DNA of 64,000 bases from UBA9655 sp964597045 (GCA_964597045.1 CAZQWE010000005.1:124001-188000), one strand, 5' to 3'; shown: positions 46,801-55,720, counted from the first letter of the stretch. The notes: a model not told the origin generated them from the letters alone. Program-made: numbers and translations.

Positions 46801-47250
46801 TTACTTCTTCCGGAATTTATCCAACGTGATGACGTTATCTCCACCACCTTCAGGTAGTGCGGTCGGTGTGTTAGATTTTTCATCCTCGACTTCAAAGAAG
46901 GGAGGCGGCGTGAACTGAAGACCAAACTTTGCGTAAGGGTCCATAAAGCTCACAAGGGAATGGAAAGGAACGTAAATTCTCTCCTGTGAATCGCTAAAGC
47001 TAAGGGTGATATAAAATCCATCTTCTTCGACCTCAAGGCCCCAGTATTGATGTTGTATGACAATGGTCATCTCTTCCGGATGGCGTTCTTTCAAATACGC
47101 GGGTATTTGAACGCCCGGGTATTCTGTATTAAAGGCAATATAAAAATGATGGGCTCCTGGTAAGCCTTCAACAGCGGTAAGTGCTAAAGCATCACGTACG
47201 ACGCCCCTAAGGCCCTCTTGAACCATTTCTTCGTAATTAAATCCTTCCAC
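46801..47250 (-). CDS. sspB: ClpXP adaptor SspB (alphaproteobacterial type)
   Basis: 149 residues: fold residues GAHHFYIAFNTEYPGVQIP and MTIVIQHQYWGLEV, then a flexible acidic linker and a C-terminal VITLDKFRKK tail that docks on ClpX. SspB delivers tmRNA-tagged proteins to ClpXP. It is directly downstream of ssrA on the same strand, so the tag and its reader are neighbours. Confidence 0.93.
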   Translation of the reverse strand: MEGFNYEEMVQEGLRGVVRDALALTAVEGLPGAHHFYIAFNTEYPGVQIPAYLKERHPEEMTIVIQHQYWGLEVEEDGFYITLSFSDSQERIYVPFHSLVSFMDPYAKFGLQFTPPPFFEVEDEKSNTPTALPEGGGDNVITLDKFRKK

Positions 47251-47270
47251 AGACCCGTTCCTTCTCCTTA

Positions 47271-47304
47271 TAAAACGAGGGGCTTCTGTTGCCCGGTGCC
47301 CCTC
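47271..47304 (-). terminator. Terminator of ssrA
   Basis: On the minus strand GAGGGGC (47304-47298), a 14-nt loop, GCCCCTC (47283-47277), then GTTTTAT. It ends the tmRNA precursor and lies 20 bp before the sspB start codon. Confidence 0.8.
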
Positions 47305-47620
47305 AAACCGCGAATCTTAGCTAAGATTAAGCAACTGCTTGTGCAGCAACTTTGTATCCTGGCTCATTGGCACTGTTCAAGTTTCCTTGAGCAGCTACCA
47401 TTTTTTCAAATGCATTAAAATTGTTTGCATTTATATGTTTAGCCCGATATCGGTGGTACCATGCCGAGTGAAAATCTGACCTTTACTACGCACGTCGATC
47501 CTAATTCATCCCCATAATTTTTAATGGTGGAGATGCCGGGCTCCGCCCCCGGGTCCGTAACGCCTATTCTGAGAGACGTTTATCACTATAGTCAGGTTCC
47601 CCTGACATCTATAATATAAG
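47271..47620 (-). ncRNA. ssrA: Circularly permuted two-piece tmRNA (ssrA)
   Basis: Minus strand. The acceptor piece is upstream and ends CGGAC-CCGGG-GGCGGAG-CCCGG-CATCTCC-ACCA, with the CCA encoded at 47525. An 11-nt spacer (47524-47514) follows. The coding piece begins at 47513 with GGGGATGAATTAGGATCGAC. GGGGATG pairs with CATCTCC over 7 bp and includes G3-U70, the alanyl-tRNA synthetase identity pair. The tag starts at GCA 47428 (context ATGCAAAC) and ends at TAA 47327-47329: 33 codons, ANNFNAFEKM ... AAQAVA, far longer than the 10-15 usual in the class. The 5' end near 47620 is estimated. Permuted ssrA is typical of alphaproteobacteria. Confidence 0.93.
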
Positions 47621-47741
47621 CCTAATTTCTTAAAATTTAAAGAGGGTCTTAAGAAAAAAATGTAAGGGCTTGTATATCCTATATTCATTTGACTTCTGCA
47701 AAGATTTATAGAAAATACTATAAATAAAAAATGAGATAAAA

Positions 47742-50195
47742 ATGCTGCCAGAAAAATTTAAAGCTCGTCTCGCTGATTTTCTAACAAAACCATCTAGTTG
47801 GGAAGGGTTAAAACTTATTTGGGTTTTAGGCTTTTTGAATCTGCTCATTATTTCAATTCTTGGTATTATGTTAATGACTCTTTCTGGAAATATTGAATAT
47901 TTTATTATCACCTTAATCATAACTTTTTCATCAGGCGGATTGATTAGTTTCATGCTTATAAAGTTGAACCGCCTTTATACCGCAACCCAAGGTATTCAAA
48001 CCGGATCCCAAGCTTATGAAGCGACCGACATCCCACTTCTCATCCTCACACAAGATTTTCAATTTATTTACGCCAATAAAAAAGCACGTAAAGACTGTTC
48101 CTGGGCAAAGCGATTTTCCACATTTAAGGAGACTTTGATTTCCCCTAAATCCAAAGAAGCCCTTCACCGACTTATTGATGATCGGACACGTCAAAAAGGA
48201 GGGACTGAAACGCTCTTTATACGCACTCAGAATGGGGAAGAAGTCTGGAAGATACAAAGTATACCCCTGGGGGGAAAATCACTCTGGCAGTGTCAAAATT
48301 TGACCCATGAGGCGGGTCTTGTTTCCCAAATCAAATCTCTTACCTTGCTCATGGATCATGCTCCCGAAGGTGTATTTTCATTAAATGGAAAAGGAATTAT
48401 TCTTTTTTGTAATGAGAAATTTGCAAAGTGGCTTGGGTATTTAAGGGAAGAAATTATCGGCGCCCCCTTATCAAAATTCCTTGTAAAGCCCAGGGGCCAA
48501 GACCCCATTAAACTTTCGGAAGTTCATGGAAAATGCGACTTTATTACCTCAACTTCCCGTATTAAAAGTACCTATCTTGAACAAACACAGATCCCTTACG
48601 ATAATAGTTTCATTACCTATTCCGTTGTCCATATTCATACTGCCTTTGAGAATCAGAATGATCTAAGTAAAATCCTTGAAATGACTCCCCTCCCAGTTAT
48701 CTGCATAAATGAGGAAGGGAAAATTCAAGATTCCAATATTCTGTTCCGTGAGAAGTTCCTCACCGAATACCCTTCTCTTCAAAATATAACCTTTTTAGAT
48801 TTAGTGGCGGATTTTCAAAAAGATGAAATAAAGAAAGTTCTTCATAATTTTCTAAAAGGAAATCACGAAGAAACACCTCTTGATATATACTTAAACGACT
48901 CAAAGGAGTCCATTGTTTCAGCCTATATTGCAGCATTACCATTCAAAGATCACAAAGGTCTCTTTATACAGGTACAGGATATTACAGATCAAAAACGATT
49001 TGAGACCCAGCTTGCCCAATCGCAGAAAATGCAAGCTGTTGGACAGTTGGCAGGTGGAATTGCCCATGACTTTAATAACCTTCTTACAGCGATGATTGGA
49101 TTTTGTGATCTTCTCTTGATGCGGTATACCCCAGGGGATCAATCCTTTACGGATGTTATGCAAATTAAGCAAAACGCCAATCGTGCAGCCAATCTTGTCC
49201 GCCAGCTCCTTGCCTTCTCTCGTCAACAAACTCTTCAACCTAAGATCCTGGATATTACAGACAGTCTTGCAGAACTCTCGGCTCTCTTAAGACGCCTGAT
49301 GGGAGCTAATATTGAGTTGAAGATGAAACATTCCAGAGATCTTGGTCTCGTTCTTGTCGATGAGGGCCAGTTTGAACAAGTCATCATTAATCTGGCCGTG
49401 AATGCACGAGATGCTATGCAAAATGGGGGAACCATTACGCTTTCAACAGAAAATTGTGAGTTGAAGAAAGCAAAGCGCCAAGGTCATGATCTCATTCCAG
49501 CAGGAGCTTACGTTCTTGTGGAAATTGCGGATACGGGGGTTGGAATCAAACCTGAGATTATCAACCGTATTTTTGAACCTTTCTTTTCTACAAAAGAAGT
49601 AGGATCAGGAACAGGACTTGGGCTTTCAACCGTTTATGGTATTGTGAAACAAACTGGTGGCTTTATACATGTGAATTCAATTGAAGGGGAAGGAACAACC
49701 TTTAGTATATATCTTCCTCGACAAACACAAGAACAAATAAAAGCAAAGGAAATCAAGAAAATTGATCCTTCCCTTTCACAAGACTTAACAGGATCAAGTA
49801 CTATTCTTCTTGTTGAAGATGAGGATGCGGTTCGCCTTTTCAGTGCCCGTGCTTTAAGAAGCAAGGGATATACAGTGCTTGAAGCAGGGAATGGAGAAGA
49901 AGCCTTAGAGCTCATGAAAACAACAAAAGAAAAAATAGATCTTGTGATTTCTGATGTTGTCATGCCCAATATGGATGGACCAACATTTGTAAACGAAATC
50001 AATAAGTTAACATATCATCCAAAAGTTTTATTTATGTCAGGATATACGGAAGATACATTCCATAATCTTCTGAAAGATGACTCTAATATAGAGTTTCTTG
50101 CAAAACCCTTTAGTCTTGCGGACCTCGCTGCACGGGTCAAACAGATCCTCGATGAGGAGGATGTTCCTACAAAGAGTGTCGCATCGAGTCAATAA
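47742..50195 (+). CDS. cckA: Hybrid histidine kinase CckA
   Basis: 817 residues. Two TM helices (about 25-48 and 52-75), PAS-like regions (about 90-400), HisKA box AGGIAHDFNNLLTAMIGF with the phosphoacceptor His (about 446), HATPase_c (NARDAMQNGG, IADTGVGI, GSGTGLGLSTVYGI), and a C-terminal receiver with DLVISDVVMPNMDG (phospho-Asp about 752) and FLAKPF. The architecture is that of CckA, which phosphorylates CtrA through ChpT in alphaproteobacteria. It lies within 4 kb of the predicted origin, which CtrA regulates in Caulobacter. Confidence 0.93.
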   Translation: MLPEKFKARLADFLTKPSSWEGLKLIWVLGFLNLLIISILGIMLMTLSGNIEYFIITLIITFSSGGLISFMLIKLNRLYTATQGIQTGSQAYEATDIPLLILTQDFQFIYANKKARKDCSWAKRFSTFKETLISPKSKEALHRLIDDRTRQKGGTETLFIRTQNGEEVWKIQSIPLGGKSLWQCQNLTHEAGLVSQIKSLTLLMDHAPEGVFSLNGKGIILFCNEKFAKWLGYLREEIIGAPLSKFLVKPRGQDPIKLSEVHGKCDFITSTSRIKSTYLEQTQIPYDNSFITYSVVHIHTAFENQNDLSKILEMTPLPVICINEEGKIQDSNILFREKFLTEYPSLQNITFLDLVADFQKDEIKKVLHNFLKGNHEETPLDIYLNDSKESIVSAYIAALPFKDHKGLFIQVQDITDQKRFETQLAQSQKMQAVGQLAGGIAHDFNNLLTAMIGFCDLLLMRYTPGDQSFTDVMQIKQNANRAANLVRQLLAFSRQQTLQPKILDITDSLAELSALLRRLMGANIELKMKHSRDLGLVLVDEGQFEQVIINLAVNARDAMQNGGTITLSTENCELKKAKRQGHDLIPAGAYVLVEIADTGVGIKPEIINRIFEPFFSTKEVGSGTGLGLSTVYGIVKQTGGFIHVNSIEGEGTTFSIYLPRQTQEQIKAKEIKKIDPSLSQDLTGSSTILLVEDEDAVRLFSARALRSKGYTVLEAGNGEEALELMKTTKEKIDLVISDVVMPNMDGPTFVNEINKLTYHPKVLFMSGYTEDTFHNLLKDDSNIEFLAKPFSLADLAARVKQILDEEDVPTKSVASSQ

Positions 50196-50204
50196 AGTTT
50201 TAAA

Positions 50205-50224
50205 AATGTTTCACGTGAAACATT
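50205..50224. other. parS site, copy 5
   Basis: Perfect palindrome AATGTTTCACGTGAAACATT in the 29-bp gap between the converging cckA and rho genes, about 3.7 kb from the predicted oriC. Confidence 0.93.
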
Positions 50225-51481
50225 TTAGGAATTCATGGAATCAAAGAATTCATCATTGTTCTTTGTATTTCTAAGTTTCTCAAGAAGGAATTCCATACCA
50301 TCCGTTGTTCCCATTGGAATGAGAACACGTCTGAGAACCCACATTTTGGAGAGGAGATCTTTATCAACAAGAAGCTCTTCCTTACGAGTACCTGATTTGG
50401 TGATATCAATCGATGGGAAGGTTCTCTTGTCAGAAAGCTTACGATCGAGAACGATTTCTGAGTTACCTGTTCCTTTGAACTCTTCAAAGATGACTTCTTC
50501 CATACGGGATCCGGTATCGATGAGAGCCGTTGAAATGATGGTTAAAGATCCACCCTCTTCAATATTTCGGGCCGCACCAAAGAATCGTTTTGGGCGTTGC
50601 AAAGCATTCGCATCCACGCCTCCTGTCAGGACTTTACCGGATGAAGGAACGACCGTGTTGTAAGCTCTAGCTAAACGAGTAATGTTATCGAGAAGAATAA
50701 CAACATCATGTTTTAACTCAACAAGTCTCTTCGCTTTTTCAATCACCATTTCAGCCACTTGAACGTGTCTTGCGGCCGGTTCATCAAAGGTTGAGCTTAT
50801 GACTTCTCCTTTGACGGAACGCGCCATGTCAGTCACTTCTTCAGGACGTTCATCAATGAGAAGAACCATCAAGGTCACTTCTGGATGGTTTATTGCAATT
50901 GAATGGGCAATGTTTTGCATCATGACTGTCTTGCCGGTTCGAGGCGGTGCCACAATTAAAGCGCGTTGTCCTTTTCCAATGGGGGAAACGAGATCAATAA
51001 CCCGCTGGGTTAGGTTTTTATTCGTTGGATCATCAATTTCAAGCTTGAGTTTTTCGTTGGGATAAAGGGGGGTTAGGTTTTCAAAGTTGATTCGATGCTT
51101 CAGGGCATCGGGTGCCTCACCGTCAATGGTATTGACTTTCAGTAGGGCGAAATAACGTTCGCCATCTTTCGGGGCTCGTATTTCTCCTTCAACCGTATCT
51201 CCTGTTCGCAGCCCAAACTTTCTAACCTGACTCGGTGAGACATAAATATCATCGGGACCTGGAAGATAGTTGGCTTCTGGAGATCGTAAAAAAGCAAATC
51301 CATCTTGAAGGAGTTCCGCAACGCCACCTCCAAAAATAACTTCGCCTTTTTCGGCCATTTTTTTCAAAATCGCAAACATCATATCTTGTTTACGCATGGT
51401 GTTTGCATTTTCAACTTGAAGCTCTTCCGCTAGGGTTAAGAGTTCTGCTGGAGTCTTAGACTTTAAAGTTTTTAAATTCAT
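50225..51481 (-). CDS. rho: Transcription termination factor Rho
   Basis: 418 residues. N-terminal RNA-binding domain (KTPAELLTLAEEL, then cold-shock-like FGGGVAELLQDGFAFLR), Walker A APPRTGKTVMMQNI (about 176-189), and VLLIDERPEEVTDMA. It is the hexameric RNA helicase that ends transcription. In alphaproteobacteria rho commonly sits near hemE and the origin, as here. Confidence 0.98.
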   Translation of the reverse strand: MNLKTLKSKTPAELLTLAEELQVENANTMRKQDMMFAILKKMAEKGEVIFGGGVAELLQDGFAFLRSPEANYLPGPDDIYVSPSQVRKFGLRTGDTVEGEIRAPKDGERYFALLKVNTIDGEAPDALKHRINFENLTPLYPNEKLKLEIDDPTNKNLTQRVIDLVSPIGKGQRALIVAPPRTGKTVMMQNIAHSIAINHPEVTLMVLLIDERPEEVTDMARSVKGEVISSTFDEPAARHVQVAEMVIEKAKRLVELKHDVVILLDNITRLARAYNTVVPSSGKVLTGGVDANALQRPKRFFGAARNIEEGGSLTIISTALIDTGSRMEEVIFEEFKGTGNSEIVLDRKLSDKRTFPSIDITKSGTRKEELLVDKDLLSKMWVLRRVLIPMGTTDGMEFLLEKLRNTKNNDEFFDSMNS

Positions 51482-51555
51482 TAATCTTTCATTGGGAAAT
51501 GTTATTGAGAATAAAGTATCAATGCCAAACCTTTATAAAAAACACAAGCCTTATT

Positions 51556-51993
51556 TTAAAAAGGTTTTAGAACAGCCAAGAAAACAATGAAAATCGCTAG
51601 GAAAAAAGGAATTTCATTCAGAATGATGAGCTCCCTTTTTGAGAGGGAGGGCCTCACCCCTTTTGCAAAATCTTTTGCTGTTTTGGCTAAATACCCATGA
51701 AGAGCCGCAAGCAAAAGAACCAAAAGGAGCTTCATGTGAAACCAAGGATTTGACCAAGTTCCTAGGATAAAAGCTAAGAGAATCCCAAACCCAAAGGTCA
51801 TAAGAATGGACGGAAGCATGATTATTTTTAATAATCGTCTTTCCATTGTACAAAAGGTCTCATAGGGTTTTGACCCAACCTCAAATTCAAGATGATAAAT
51901 AAAGAGACGGGGTAAATATAAAAGCCCCGCCATCCAAGCAATGACAGCAAGATAATGGAGGGCCTTCAGTGTCAAATAATACTCAGCAAGCAT
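51556..51993 (-). CDS. hemJ: Protoporphyrinogen IX oxidase HemJ
   Basis: 145 residues from ATG 51993 (MLAEYYLTLKALHYLAVIAWMAG), the normal HemJ start; a longer in-frame start would overlap hemH further. Four TM helices; conserved His (KALHYL) and Arg (LYLPRLFIYH) near the N-terminus. It oxidises protoporphyrinogen IX in the membrane. Downstream of hemH with an 11-nt overlap. Confidence 0.94.
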   Translation of the reverse strand: MLAEYYLTLKALHYLAVIAWMAGLLYLPRLFIYHLEFEVGSKPYETFCTMERRLLKIIMLPSILMTFGFGILLAFILGTWSNPWFHMKLLLVLLLAALHGYLAKTAKDFAKGVRPSLSKRELIILNEIPFFLAIFIVFLAVLKPF

Positions 51994-52966
51994 AATCACT
52001 TTCCTTTCTGATGAGGGACGCAAGGCCATTTATGAACGCAGGATGACATGAGACTGTTGGAACCCGGAAATAGGCAGGACAACCATGATCAAGAGCCAAA
52101 ACCTCGTACAGTCTATCCAGTTCATAGAGTGTTTCAGAATGTTCAGAGACGAAAGACAAGGGAACCATGATGATGGGACGACCTAACTTTGCAGCTTTCA
52201 AAACCTCATTTTCTGTATAGGGACTCGTCCATTTGAGTGGCCCTACACGACTTTGATAACAAAGGATATAATCCAGATCTGTATTTGAGAGTGAGGAATG
52301 AATGGATCCAACCAAAGCATCTGCCGTTTGTTCAATGTGATGTTGATAGGGATCTCCCTTTTTAATTAGTTTTTCAGGTAAACCATGGGCCGTGAGTAAA
52401 ATGCGGGGCTTTCCAAATGGCGTAACCTGGTCAAAGATGGGGAGAAAAAGTTGAGTCATAGCCTCAATAAATCCCTCATCCCTAGGATAATGGTTTATGG
52501 TTTTTGTGAGCCAATTTTGACCTCGAGTTGTTTTATTCCATACCTTAAATGCTGACCCTGTGGTTGTTGTTGAGTACTGTGGGTAGAGGGGAAGAAGAAT
52601 AACCTCACTGGGAGCATAAGCGATTACCTTTTTTATCACTTCATGAGCTTGGGGTGAGGTATGGCGCATACAGACAAAAACCTTATAGCCCTTGCCTAAT
52701 TCCTTTGATAAGGCACAAGCCTGTGCCTCTGTGTTTTGAAGAAGAGGAGACCCTCCACCCATAGCCTTATAAATGTGCTGGGCCTCTGGGGTACGTCTCC
52801 TCGCGATCCAATGGGAAAGGAGATAACGAAAGGGCTGGGGTATGGTCAGTATTGCCGGATCAGAAAATAAACTCTTTAAAAAGGGTTTAACCTCATGAAG
52901 GGATTTCGGCCCCCCTAAATTGAACAATATGACAGCTCTTTTTGGCTCTTGAGACTTCTGACCCAT
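51983..52966 (-). CDS. hemH: Ferrochelatase
   Basis: 327 residues from ATG 52966 (a TTG at 52975 is the other option). N-terminal KRAVILFNLGGPKSL, MRHTSPQAHEV, LPLYPQYSTTTTGSAF, and ILLTAHGLPEKLIKKGDPY with the metal-site His, all typical. It inserts iron into protoporphyrin IX. It overlaps hemE by about 52 nt, so hemE-hemH-hemJ form one operon for the last steps of haem synthesis. Confidence 0.96.
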   Translation of the reverse strand: MGQKSQEPKRAVILFNLGGPKSLHEVKPFLKSLFSDPAILTIPQPFRYLLSHWIARRRTPEAQHIYKAMGGGSPLLQNTEAQACALSKELGKGYKVFVCMRHTSPQAHEVIKKVIAYAPSEVILLPLYPQYSTTTTGSAFKVWNKTTRGQNWLTKTINHYPRDEGFIEAMTQLFLPIFDQVTPFGKPRILLTAHGLPEKLIKKGDPYQHHIEQTADALVGSIHSSLSNTDLDYILCYQSRVGPLKWTSPYTENEVLKAAKLGRPIIMVPLSFVSEHSETLYELDRLYEVLALDHGCPAYFRVPTVSCHPAFINGLASLIRKESDYAC

Positions 52967-53961
52967 TGGATACAATCTTCCACGTTTTTAATTGGTGTTT
53001 GAGGGAGAATACCATGACCTAAATTAAAAATGTAAGGCCTATCATTCATCCCTTGATGAATAAAGTGAATGGCCTGCTCCAAGACTTTTCCGCCTGCGAC
53101 AAGAATCACAGGATCGAGGTTTCCTTGAAGAACAACATTTTTTGGCAGAACTCCCGCGGCTTCCTTAGGATTTATTGAGATATCTAAACTTAGCCCTGAA
53201 CACCCTGACTCTTCTGCAAAAACCTGAATTTGAGATCCTATTCCCTTTGGAAAACCAATGAGGGGAATATGGGGGTAGGACTGCCTTACGGCCTTTGTGA
53301 TGTTTTTAATGGGCTTCAAAATCCAGTTTTCAAAATGGGGCGCAGGACATAGACCGGCCCATGTATCAAAAATTTGTATCGCATTAGCGCCTGCGTTGAT
53401 TTGAGCGAGGAGATGTGTTGTCACAGCTTCCTCTAGAAGGCGAAGAAGAGCTTCAAACTCACTTACTTGAAGAAAAGCGCGACTTTTTGCTAAGGCAAAG
53501 TCTCGACTGCCTCCACCTTCCAGCATATAAAGAGCAAGGGTCCAGGGGGCCCCTGCAAAGCCAATGAGGGGAACATTTTCTGGCAAGGCTTTCCGAACAG
53601 CCGTCACGGTTTCATAAACAGGGGCAAGACGTTGTGAAAAACTCTTCGTGCTCAAATGCTCAAAGGAATCAAGAGGGGCTAGTTTTGGGCCTTCTCCTTC
53701 CACAAAGGTTACCTTTTGACCAAGAGCATCTGGAAGAACAAGGATGTCTGAAAAGACAATCGCAGCATCAAAGCCAAATCGTTGAATCGGTTGAAGGGTT
53801 ACTTCTGTTGCAAGTTTTGGGGAATAACATAAATCTAAAAACGATTTACACTCTTTGCGAATTTTTCTGTATTCTGGAAGATAACGCCCAGCTTGACGCA
53901 TAAACCAGATAGGAGGACTGACCCTCTTTATACCCTGAAAAGTGTCTAGAAATGTGGACAC
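52915..53961 (-). CDS. hemE: Uroporphyrinogen decarboxylase
   Basis: 348 residues from GTG 53961, chosen because GGAGG lies five bases upstream (an in-frame TTG at 53973 overlaps that site). Signature PPIWFMRQAGRYLPEYR (about 17-33), IVFSDILVLPDALG, and GFAGAPWTLALYMLEG. It makes coproporphyrinogen III. In Caulobacter and Rickettsia hemE borders the replication origin, and the gap upstream here has origin features. Confidence 0.97.
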   Translation of the reverse strand: MSTFLDTFQGIKRVSPPIWFMRQAGRYLPEYRKIRKECKSFLDLCYSPKLATEVTLQPIQRFGFDAAIVFSDILVLPDALGQKVTFVEGEGPKLAPLDSFEHLSTKSFSQRLAPVYETVTAVRKALPENVPLIGFAGAPWTLALYMLEGGGSRDFALAKSRAFLQVSEFEALLRLLEEAVTTHLLAQINAGANAIQIFDTWAGLCPAPHFENWILKPIKNITKAVRQSYPHIPLIGFPKGIGSQIQVFAEESGCSGLSLDISINPKEAAGVLPKNVVLQGNLDPVILVAGGKVLEQAIHFIHQGMNDRPYIFNLGHGILPQTPIKNVEDCIQWVRSLKSQKELSYCSI

Positions 53962-54070
53962 GGATCCCTCCAATACCTTTATTATTTAAATATATATAAG
54001 ATTGTTTTTGTTGTTGGTCCCTCGGTTTATGGGGATTAAAACATATCCAAGAACTTTCCACATTTTTTTA

Positions 54071-54079
54071 TTATTCACA
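54071..54079 (+). promoter_or_regulatory. DnaA box TTATTCACA
   Basis: Exact match to the DnaA consensus TTATNCACA on the plus strand, inside the predicted oriC. Confidence 0.75.
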
Positions 54080-54207
54080 AGGGGGTAATATAAGGATAAA
54101 GAGTTTTGTGGAAAACAGAAAATTCTTCTTTATATTAAAAGAATTATGTCGACTTAAAAAGTGGATAAGATGATGAATAAGACGGGAAAAAGGAAGAGTA
54201 TGGGATC

Positions 54208-54216
54208 TTATCCACA
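54208..54216 (+). promoter_or_regulatory. DnaA box TTATCCACA
   Basis: Exact strong DnaA box (TTATCCACA) on the plus strand, inside the predicted oriC. Confidence 0.85.
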
Positions 54217-54328
54217 CTTGGGGAAAAGAGACTTCAGGTGGGGATTAAAAAAGAAAAAACAGGATTTTACTCACAGGTCCAGTCTGGATTCATTAGAATT
54301 CACATTTTCTTCATATGATATCTTCCCT

Positions 54329-54337
54329 TTATCCACA
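54329..54337 (+). promoter_or_regulatory. DnaA box TTATCCACA near the coaE start
   Basis: Exact strong DnaA box, 14 nt before the coaE ATG, so DnaA binding could also affect coaE transcription. Confidence 0.85.
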
Positions 54338-54351
54338 GAAAGGTTCACAGC

Positions 54352-55035
54352 ATGTGGATCATAGGTGTTTCTGGACCCATAGCGTCAGGCAAATCAACCC
54401 TTTCCCGTATGTTTGGGAGACATCGAGTGCCCGTACTCAATGCAGATAAAGAAATTCATACACTTCTTGCCTTTGAAAGGGACGCGAAAAAAGAGATTCA
54501 AGAATTATGGCCCGAAGCTTTTGATCAAGGGAACCTTGATAGAGCAAGACTCATCAATGAGGTTCTCAAGTCACATTCTGGTTTGGAGAAGCTTGAATCC
54601 ATTCTTTATCCAAGACTTGCACGACGTCTTAAAAAATTTATTGATAAACATTTGCACCAAGGGAGTGAAATGGTTGTGCTCGACATTCCTCTCCTTATGG
54701 AAGTTGGACTTGATAAGTATTGTCATTATGTCATCTGGGTTACGGCCTCGAAAACCATTCGAAAAGCACGAGTGTTAAGGAGGGGGACGATGAGTGACAA
54801 ACAATTTGAAGCACTTGAAGCCAGTCGCTTTAGTGAAGAGATAAGTCGTAAGCGTGCAGATTTGGTGATTTTATCTGGACGAGAAAAGGTAAATACCTTA
54901 AGAAAGGTTCAAGACCTCTTGGGTCGACTTAGAAGGTTGCCTTCCCCACAGTGGAAGGGAAAATGGCCCACAAATTTTAAAAAGGATCTTTATGGCAAGG
55001 GAAGTCGTTCTCGATACAGAAACAACCGGTTTTGA
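54352..55035 (+). CDS. coaE: Dephospho-CoA kinase
   Basis: 227 residues. P-loop GPIASGKSTLSRMFG (about 7-21), VLNADKEIHTLL, and VVLDIPLLMEVGLD are the family motifs. It catalyses the last step of CoA synthesis. It is about 25 residues longer than usual because its tail (ending with a basic segment RYRNNRF) runs 44 nt into dnaQ. In many alphaproteobacteria coaE-dnaQ follow maf-aroE near the origin; those two genes are absent here. Confidence 0.93.
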   Translation: MWIIGVSGPIASGKSTLSRMFGRHRVPVLNADKEIHTLLAFERDAKKEIQELWPEAFDQGNLDRARLINEVLKSHSGLEKLESILYPRLARRLKKFIDKHLHQGSEMVVLDIPLLMEVGLDKYCHYVIWVTASKTIRKARVLRRGTMSDKQFEALEASRFSEEISRKRADLVILSGREKVNTLRKVQDLLGRLRRLPSPQWKGKWPTNFKKDLYGKGSRSRYRNNRF

Positions 55036-55657
55036 ACCAAGTCAAGGACATCGCCTCGTCGAAATCGGGTGTGTTGAACTTGTAAACTATGTACCAACGG
55101 GGCGCTTTTTTCACACCTATATTAACCCTGAAAGGGAAGTGCCTGAGGATGCCTATAACGTTCATGGGTTATCCTTTGACTTTTTGAAAAATCACCCCCC
55201 CTTCCATGAAATTAGTGATTCTTTCCTTGCGTTTATTGAGGATGCTCCTCTCGTCATTCATAACGCAAAGTTTGATATGAAGTTTTTAAACGCTGAACTC
55301 ATGAGTCATAATCTTCCTATGCTGTCCTTTAGTCGTGCAATAGATACGCTTACGATGGCACGACAAAAATTTCCAGGAGCCCCAGCGAGTCTTGATGCTC
55401 TCTGTAAGCGTTTTGGGGTTGATAATAAGGCGAGAGATAAGCACGGAGCCTTGCTTGACGCGGAACTTCTTGCACAGGTTTACCTGGAGCTTATTGGTGG
55501 AAAACAACCAGGCCTTGTTTTCGGTGAGAAGACTGGCCCAACATCTGACAACACAAAAGTCGATGTTGAGAAGAAAAAGAGGGAACCTCGTCACTTTGAA
55601 GCCTCGCCAGAAGAAAAAGAACTTCACCAGGCCTTGATGAATAAACTCAGTGCTTAA
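54992..55657 (+). CDS. dnaQ: DNA polymerase III epsilon subunit (proofreading exonuclease)
   Basis: 221 residues. ExoI motif REVVLDTETTGFEPSQGHRLVEIG (Asp and Glu at about 7-9; given in parts), ExoII VIHNAKFDMKFLNAEL, and ExoIII KHGALLDAELLAQVYLEL. It proofreads for the DnaE encoded at 16.6 kb. AAGGATC precedes the ATG, and the gene overlaps the coaE 3' end. Confidence 0.95.
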   Translation: MAREVVLDTETTGFEPSQGHRLVEIGCVELVNYVPTGRFFHTYINPEREVPEDAYNVHGLSFDFLKNHPPFHEISDSFLAFIEDAPLVIHNAKFDMKFLNAELMSHNLPMLSFSRAIDTLTMARQKFPGAPASLDALCKRFGVDNKARDKHGALLDAELLAQVYLELIGGKQPGLVFGEKTGPTSDNTKVDVEKKKREPRHFEASPEEKELHQALMNKLSA

Positions 55658-55720
55658 ATTAGGGGTTCCTTAATCATTTTCCCATATAATGGTTGATAAT
55701 CTATTTTTAGGGAGGAAAGA

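Larger units (their letters stand above)
53962..54351. other. Predicted chromosome replication origin (oriC)
   Basis: A 390-bp non-coding gap between divergent hemE and coaE. Three exact DnaA boxes (TTATNCACA) at 54071-54079, 54208-54216 and 54329-54337; near matches at 54107-54115 (TTTTCCACA, minus), 54160-54168 (TTATCCACT, minus), 54054-54062 (CTTTCCACA) and 54353-54361 (TGATCCACA, minus). An AT-rich stretch at 53971-54010 next to hemE is a candidate unwinding element. An 11-bp direct repeat GGGGATTAAAA occurs at 54031 and 54240. Position beside hemE matches Caulobacter and Rickettsia, and parS sites lie nearby. Prediction from sequence only. Confidence 0.85.
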
